Assembly: GCA_964502145.1 (NCBI GenBank)
Contig: CAZCVI010000004.1
Coordinates: forward strand, 124,001 to 188,000
Source: CAZCVI01 sp964502145
GTDB taxonomy: Bacteria > Acidobacteriota > Aminicenantia > UBA2199
Length of the DNA: 64,000 nt
Direction of reading: 5' to 3'
A program made the position numbers and the translations under genes. Below are positions 42,401 to 51,400 of the stretch, piece after piece; the first letter of the stretch is position 1; every line of letters starts with the position of its first letter. The notes beneath the pieces are model-generated. The model was not told where the DNA came from. It did no database searches and was given only the letters and a program-made list of their open reading frames with translations.

Positions 42401-45400
42401 TATTAAATCTGCCTGCCGATTATCCCAGACCCCTGGTTCAGAGTTTTGCGGGCAATGCTTTCGATTTTGAACTCACCGTGGCGCAAACCCTGGCTTTAAA
42501 AACCCTCGCCTTAAGTCAGGACGTTACCCTGTACATGCTGCTCCTCGCTGTATGCCACACGTGGTTAGCCAAATTAAGCGGCGATGAAGATATTGTCATC
42601 GGAACACCTATCGCCGCCAGAAGACATGAAGAATTGCAAGCTATGATCGGCATGTTTGTGAATACCCTTGTTTTACGAAATTATCCCACGCCCGCGAAAA
42701 CCTTTACTGATTTTTTAAAAGAAATAAAAACCAGGACAGTTAACGCTTTTCAAAATCAAGACTACCCCTTCGAGGAACTGGTAGACCACGTGGTCAAAAA
42801 CAGGGATACGTCGCGAAACCCATTATTTGATGCCATGTTTGTTTTCCAAAACATCGATGTATCCACCATTGAAATTCCTGGCTTACGGGCCATCCCATAT
42901 CCTTACGAAAAGAAAACCGCTAAATTCGATTTAAACCTGGATGGACAGGAGAATGGCGCGCAATTGGTGTTTAACCTCGAATACTGCACCAAATTATTCA
43001 AAGAAGACACCATTCAACGCTTTAGCCGCTATTTTAAAAATATCATTGCCGCCATCATCGCCAATCCCAACCAAAGAATCGCCGATATCCAGTTAATGGA
43101 CCAAACCGAAAAAGAGAGTATCCTGGCTATTGCCAATGGTCTGAATGAACCCATAGACCTTCACGACACCATCCATGGTTTGTTTGAAAAAATCGCCCTG
43201 GAAAACAAAGATAAAACCGCCCTCGTGTTCGGTGAAGCACGTTTGACCTACGACCAGTTGAATCGTAGCACCAATTCTTTGGCCCGTTTGCTCAGAAGTC
43301 GCGGTGTCGGTAAAGACCACATCGTCGGCTTAATGGTGGAACGTTCCTTTCAACTGGTGATTGGTTTGCTGGGTATTTTGAAAGCCGGTGGTGCCTATTT
43401 ACCGATTGACCCCAAGCTGCCATCGCAACGAAAACAATTCATGTTCGAGGACAGCCAGATGACCCTCTTGCTAACCAATTATGATATCGACTCCGCCCTC
43501 ACCCATATCCCAGAAAATATTCCCGTGCTTGATATCCGTGACCCTCATATATACCTGGATAATAAAGAAGAACCAGTACCCAACGTCAATACCGGTTCTG
43601 ATCTCATGTATGTTATATTTACTTCCGGTTCTACCGGCAGGCCCAAGGGTGTTATGGTGAAACATACCAACATGGTGAACCTGATCAAATTTCATCATCA
43701 GTATACCAATATCGATTGCTCCAAAGTATTGCAATTTACTACCATTAGTTTTGATGTGTCCATCCATGAAATCTCTGCCACTCTCCTCGCCGCTGGCGCG
43801 TTGGTTCTGATCCCAGAGGAGACCCGGAACAATATTCCCGAATTATTTAAATGTATTGCTAAAAATAAGATTAAAACCCTCTTTTTACCCATGACTTTTT
43901 TAAGAGCTATCTTTGGTCAAGAAGAATACATCCGCACATTCCCCCAATGCGTAACCCACATTCAAACCGCTGGTGAACAGGTCGTGGTAGAAGATAATTT
44001 CAGGAATTATTTGCAAAAGAACCACATCTATCTCCATAATCATTATGGACCCTCCGAAACCCACGTGATTACAACTCTAACCCTCAACCCCTGGGAAGAT
44101 ATCCCTGAATTTCCATCCATTGGCAAACCCATTATGAATACGACCATATATATTCTGGACAAAGCCAATCATTTACTACCCATCGGTGTACCCGGGGAAT
44201 TGGTAGTGGGTGGATTACAGCTAGGCCGTGGGTATCTGGGCCGGGATGAAGAGACAGCCAAAAAGTTTGTCAAGAATATGTTTGCTGATATGCTTCCCAA
44301 TCTGGGGATACTGTACCGGACCGGTGACCTCGCCCGCTGGTTACCCAATGGCAATATTGAATTTTTTGGTCGTTTGGATCAGCAGGTCAAAATACGGGGC
44401 ATTCGTATCGAACCCGGCGAAATCGAGAGCCATTTAAAACGTAGCCCCTTTGTAAAAGATGCCGTGGTGGTGGTCAAACAAGAAGTCAAAGGAGACAAGT
44501 ATCTGTGTGCCTATGTTGTTTTGGACACTGTTAGTGAAGGTGATGTATCCAAACTCGGCGGTCTTTTGTCCCCGCATTTACCCGACTATATGGTGCCCGC
44601 GTATTTTGTTTCCCTGCCGCAGATTCCCCTCACCCCCAGTGGGAAAGTGGATCGTCGTTCACTGCCCGAACCCGATAAATCATCCGGGTTGGATTATACC
44701 CCGCCCAGAACCAATACCGAACAATTACTGGTTAACATATGGGCCGAAACATTGGCTTTAGAAGAACAAACCATTGGCATAGATGCCAATTTTTTCCAAT
44801 TGGGCGGGCATTCTTTAAAAGCCATCGTATTGATTTCCAAGATTCATCGACAATTTGATACCAAGATACCCTTGATGGAAATATTTAAAAGACCCTCAAT
44901 CAGAGGCTTGGCCGAATTGATCAGCGGCCATGTTAAAGAATCTTTCATCGCCATCCCACCCGTAGAATGTAAACAGTATTACCCCTTGTCCTCCGCGCAG
45001 AAGCGACTCTATTTCCTCAATCAATTAGAGCTCGCGAGTTTCGCCTATAATTTACCTGCCGTGATGGAGTTCACCGGACCCGTCGATAAAAATAGATTGG
45101 CAATTACCTTTAAAAAATTGATCCAACGGCATGACAGCTTAAAAACCTTTTTTATTATGCTCGGCGAAGAACCCGTACAGAGAATCCAAACGGAATTTGA
45201 ATTTGAAATCGAGGAGTATACCACTACTCAAACCCCACCTCAACCCACCAACGTCATAATCAATACTTTTGTACGCCCCTTTGAGCTATCGCAGGCCCCC
45301 TTGTTGCGCGTCGGGCTGGTAACACGTGCAAAAGAAAATTCATTGCTACTCGTAGACATGCACCACATCATTTCCGATGGGGTATCCCGAGAAGTTCTCA

Positions 45401-48400
45401 TCCATGATTTTGCCATCCTTTATGCCGGGCAAGAATTACCATTAATGAGGCTTCAATACAAAGATTATGCCGCGTGGCAGGACCAGCATAAAGAGAGTGA
45501 AAATCTTCTCAAACAATGCTCCTACTGGCAAACCGAGTTCGCCGGGGAGATACCTGTCCTTGATCTACCCATTGATTATCCCAGACCCACCGTGCAAAGT
45601 TATGAAGGAAGCAGTGTTAACTTTGACCTCAACCGGGAAATCACCGGAAAACTAAAGGCTTATACTACTGAGACAGGCACTACCCTGTACATCTTGCTCT
45701 TGTCGCTGTATACTATTTTCCTGGCCAAAATTAGCAACCAGGAAGATATTGTCGTGGGCACACCTATTGCAGGACGAAGACATGCCGATCTGGAAACGAT
45801 TATCGGTATGTTTGTGAACACTCTCGCTTTAAGAAACTATCCCAGCGCTGAGAAACAATTTAGCGACTTTCAAAATGAAGTCAGAGAGAGAACTCTCAAA
45901 GCTTTCGAGAACCAGGATTACCAGTACGAAGACCTCGTGGCCAAAGTCAGTGTCACCAGGGATGCCAGTCGCAATCCACTCTTTGACACCATGTTCGACT
46001 TGCAGAATACCAATACACAAGCCGTTGAAATTCCCGGCATAAAAATGTTTAACCATTCCCAGGAAGACAATACATCCAAATTTGATCTTTCATTAAGTGC
46101 CGTGGCACTAGACGACAGGTTGGCATTTAATATTGAATACTGCACTAAACTATTTAACAGTCAAACCATCCAGCGTTTTATCAGCTATTTTAAGAATACG
46201 ATAGCAGCTCTCATGGATGATAAAAACGCCACAATCTCCAGTGTCCAAATCATATCTGACCAAGAAAAAAATCAGATACTGTATGATTTTAATGCGACTA
46301 CCACAGACTACCCAGCGAACAAAACCATCCAGCAATTATTCAGCGAACAAGCCCAACATTCCCCTGATCATATTGCCATCATCGGCGAAATGGTAGGGGC
46401 ACCAAGCCAATTAACCTATGCCGAATTAGATAAAAAATCCAATCAATTGGCCCATATGTTAATCACAAGAGGCGTTCTACCGGAAACCATCGTGGCAATT
46501 CAAACCGAGCGTTCCATAGAAATGATCATCGGACTCATGGGCATATTAAAATCAGGTGCCGCTTATTTGCCCATAGCTCCCGATTCCCCCGCAGCCAGAA
46601 CCCAATTCATGTTGTCCGATAGTAATGCCGCTCTCCTTTTAACCGCAAAAATCATTCTTGAAGCCACAGCATTCGCTCCACTCGCTCCGCTAGCCCATTC
46701 CCATTCCCTTGCCTATGTGATTTACACTTCGGGAACCACCGGCAAACCCAAAGGGGTTTTGATCACGCAACAATCCGTGGTGAACCGTTTATACTTCGTG
46801 AAAAACACCTACAGCCTGGAAACCCATGATGTTATTTTACAAAAAACACCCTTTACCTTTGATGTCTCCGTGTGTGAATTATTCCGTTGGATTCTGCCCG
46901 GTGCCCAATTGTGTTTGCTTCCTACCGGAGCAGAAAATCAACCCGAATTGATCATTGATACCATAGCCAAACATGAGGTAACCACCATTGATTTTGTCCC
47001 TTCCGCGTTAAAAGTGTTTTTGGAATGGATGACCGAAGATCAGGTCATTTACCAATGCCATACCTTGCGCTGGGTATTTATCGGAGCCGAGGTGGTTCGA
47101 CCTGAACTGGTTAACGCCTTTAATCACACCTTTAATAAAATAAAAACGGGTCAGACTAACGTTCAATTGATCAATGCTTATGGTCCTACGGAAGCCACTG
47201 TGGACGTTACTTATTTTAATTGTTCCACCACAGGCACAGTGAGCAGTGTGCCCATAGGAAAACCCATGGCCAATACCCGGTGTTTTATCTTGAACAGGAC
47301 CAGCTCATTGCAAGCGATTGGAATTCCCGGTGAATTATACATCACCGGAGATTGTTTGGCTGCCGGATATCTCAATAACCCAGAACTTACCATGGCTAGC
47401 TTTTTCACCCTGCCTACTATTTCAACACGATTATACAAAACAGGTGATTTGGCCCGTTGGTTGCCAGATGGCAATATTGAATTCCTGGGTAGAATCGATC
47501 ATCAGGTAAAAATTCGCGGCTTCAGAATCGAATTGGAAGAGATAGAAACCCAATTATTAAAACACCCCTCCGTAAAAGAAACCGTCGTGCTGGCCAAAGC
47601 GGACAGCCAGGGAGATACCTATCTCTGCGCTTATATTGTACCCCGGATGATCTCTGCCAACCAAGCACCCGTTCTAAATGTGTCCGCATTAACCGCCTAT
47701 TTGTCCCAAAATTTACAGGATTACATGATCCCCGCTTATTTTGTCCCGCTGGCCGAGCTCCCCTTGATGACAAGTGGGAAGATAAATCGCCACCTTTTAC
47801 CCGACCCTCAATTTACGAGCGCAAACACCTATACAGCCCCCAGAAATAAAATAGAAGAGCAATTGGTCACCATCTGGACCGAAGTATTAAGCAAAGATAC
47901 CCCCATTGGTATTGATGATAATTTTTTCCAATTGGGTGGGCACTCTCTTAAAGCCACTTCCCTGTTAGCCAGGATTCACAAACTATTTAATGTCAAAGTT
48001 CCCATGGAAGAGATATTTAAAAAGCCCACTATCCGTGGTCTTTCAGATTGTATTACCAATTCCGTGGGAAAAAAATATATAAGAATCGAACCCGTGGAAA
48101 CAAAAGAATACTATCCATTATCATCCGCTCAAAAACGCCTGTACTTTTTACAGCAAATGGACCCCAGCGGAACAGTCTATAATATTTTTGGCGCATGGAC
48201 AATTGAAGGAATTCTGGATAAACCCCGGTTTGTCCAATCGTTAGCAAAACTCATCCAGCGCCATGAAAGCTTCCGCACCTCTTTTGTTCTTTTTGAAGAT
48301 CAACCCGTTCAGTTCATTCACCCGCAGGTAGCCTTTACAGTCCAATATGTGGAAGCATCAGAAGTACACTGTTTCATTCGCCCCTTTGAATTATCTAGCG

Positions 48401-51400
48401 CACCGTTGTTACGCGTGGGCTTGGTAAACTTGGAAACGGAAAAGCAGATTCTGCTCATCGACATGCATCATATTGTCTCCGATGGCTTATCCATGGACAT
48501 TCTGATCCATGAATTTACCGCCATGTTTACTGACACCCCCCTCCCCCCATTAAAACTCCAGTACAAAGACTATGCCGGTTGGCAGAATAGTGAAAGAGAG
48601 AGTCAACACCTCCGAGAACAAGAAATATTCTGGAAAACAGAGTTTGCAGGCGAAATACCTGTATTGGAATTGCCCACCGATTATAGTCGTCCCCCGGTGC
48701 AGAGTTTTGTTGGCGATGTGCTCAGTGTTGCGTTAGATCCACATATCACCCGTTCCTTGTTAGGCATTGCATTAGAAAGTGGCGCCACCTTGTACATGGT
48801 GATGTTAACCCTGTATACTATCTTCTTGGCCAAGATCAGCAACCGCGAAGATATTGTTGTTGGTACTCCGATTGCCGGACGCAGACATAACGATCTGGAA
48901 AAAATCATCGGCATGTTTGTCAACACCCTGGCATTAAGAAATTACCCGGCAATAGAAAAAAGATGCAGCGATTTCCTCGCTGAAGTCAAAGAGAGAGTAT
49001 TAAACGCCTTTGAGAACCAGGATTATCAATATGAAGATTTGGTTGAAAACGTCGGTGTGATAAGGGACACAAGTCGAAACCCCTTGTTTGATACCTTGTT
49101 CACCCTGCAAAATACCGATTCCCCAATCAAGGAAATTCCCGGATTAAAATTTATACCGTATTCACAGGGGAACCACACCTCAAAATTTGATCTTTCTCTA
49201 ACCGTTGCCCAAGAAGCCGAGAAACTGGAGCTTCATTTTGAGTACAACACCCAACTATTTAATCCCAACACTATCCAGCGATTTTTCACCTATTTTAAAA
49301 ACACCCTGACCCGTATTATCGACGATAAAAATATAAAAATTTCAGATATAGAAATAATATCAAGCGCCGAAAAGAATCACGTTTTGTATGATTTTAATAA
49401 TACCAGCCAAGCTTACCCCCCCTATAAAAGCATCCCTCAATTATTTATTGAACAGGCACAACAAACACCAGATCGTATTGCCATTTTTGGGCAAAAAAAC
49501 AGTGGGTGCCACTTAACCTACGCTGCATTAAACAATAAATCCACTCAATTGGCCCATCTCTTAATCGAAAAAGGCGTTTTACCCAATACCATCGTGGCCA
49601 TGATGGTTGAACGTTCCATTGCAATGATTGTCGCGATACTGGGTATATTAAAAGCTGGCGGTGCCTATTTGCCCGTGGACCCCGATTACCCACCCGACCA
49701 CGTTCGCTTCATGTTGGCAGACAGTCAAACCCCCTTGCTCATAACCACGTCAAAATTTATCCAGACCCTTGATTTTAGTCGCCAGATCATTGATCTCGAC
49801 AGTATGGCGCCATCCCTAAATACCAGGGATTTTGAATTTGTTAATGATCGTTTTGATCTCATATATATGATTTACACGTCTGGTTCCACTGGTAATCCCA
49901 AAGGTGTTATGGTTCAGAAAGAGGGATTCTTGAATTTAATGCGCTGGTATATCGAAGAATTTAACATTGGGCCGGCAGATAACAACCTATTGATTGCCCC
50001 TGTCAGTTTTGATCTGGCGCAAAAAAATCTCTTCAGCCCTCTTTTAACTGGCGGCTGCCTCACTTTGGCCGCACCTGGGATTCCTGATTATCAGGAATTA
50101 GCCGAGATCATCTATAAACAAGACATTACCATGATCAACTGCGCTCCCAGTGTCTTTTATCCCCTGATCGAATGGAGCAGCGAAACCAGTTATACGCATT
50201 TACAATCTCTACGGTTGATTATTCTGGGTGGCGAACCCATCCGTGCCGACAAACTGCGGCCATGGGTAAAATCTGAATCCTATCATGGCGAAATTATCAA
50301 TACCTATGGTCCCACCGAATGTACTGATATTGCCACTTACTTTCGTATCCCCAACCTGACCTTCCACCTGCAAAAAATATTTCCCATCGGCACACCTATT
50401 CCCAATGTGAAGGTATATGTCTTGGATAAATACCAGCACGTACTCCCCATAGGAATTCCCGGGGAATTATGTATCGGTGGCATAGGTTTATCCCGCGGGT
50501 ATTACAATAATCTTTCATTAACAGAGGCCAAGTTTTTAAATACTCCCTGTTTGCCTGAGAAAAAAGTATACCGTACTGGCGATCTCACCCGCTGGTTGCC
50601 CGATGGCAACATTGAGTTCTTGGGAAGGATCGACCACCAGGTTAAAATCCGCGGTTTTCGTATTGAACTGGGGGAGATTGAAAACAAATTATTAACCCAC
50701 CCCCACATTAAAGAAGCTATCTTAATTGCCAATGTGGATAGTCGTGGCGACAAATATCTCTGTGCCTATATTGTGATAGAAGGTGAAACCACTCCTCCCC
50801 TCGAATCATCCCAATTAAGAGCCTACCTTTCTGAGCGTTTGCCTGACTATATGATCCCCGCTTATTTTATGCTACTGCCTGGTTTACCCCTGACCCCCAG
50901 TGGCAAGGTAAACAGAAAGGCGTTACCCGCTCCAGAAATAAAAATACAGGATGGTTATGTTCCGCCCAGCACAAAAATTGAACACCATCTGGTGGAGATA
51001 TGGTCTCTCTTACTGGGCTTAAAGAAAGAGAAAATTGGCATCCATGATAATTTCTTTGAATTGGGTGGACATTCCCTAAAAGCCACGACCATGATGGCCA
51101 AGATTCATAAAACCCTGGATATAAAAATTGATCTGGCACAGATTTTCAAAAACCCGACCATCAGAGGGTTGGCCGGATTGATCAAAGAGTCTGTAAAAGA
51201 AAAATATCTGGCTATAGAGCCTGCCGAGGAGAGACGTTTTTATGAACTTTCCTACAACCAAAAACGCCTCTGGTTTATTCAGCGGTTGGCACCAGAAAGT
51301 TCCGCCTATAATATGCCTGGACTCGTGATGTTAGCACAGGCCATTGACCAGCTAAAAATAACCAAAACACTCCAGCGGATGATGGCACGTCATGAAAGTT

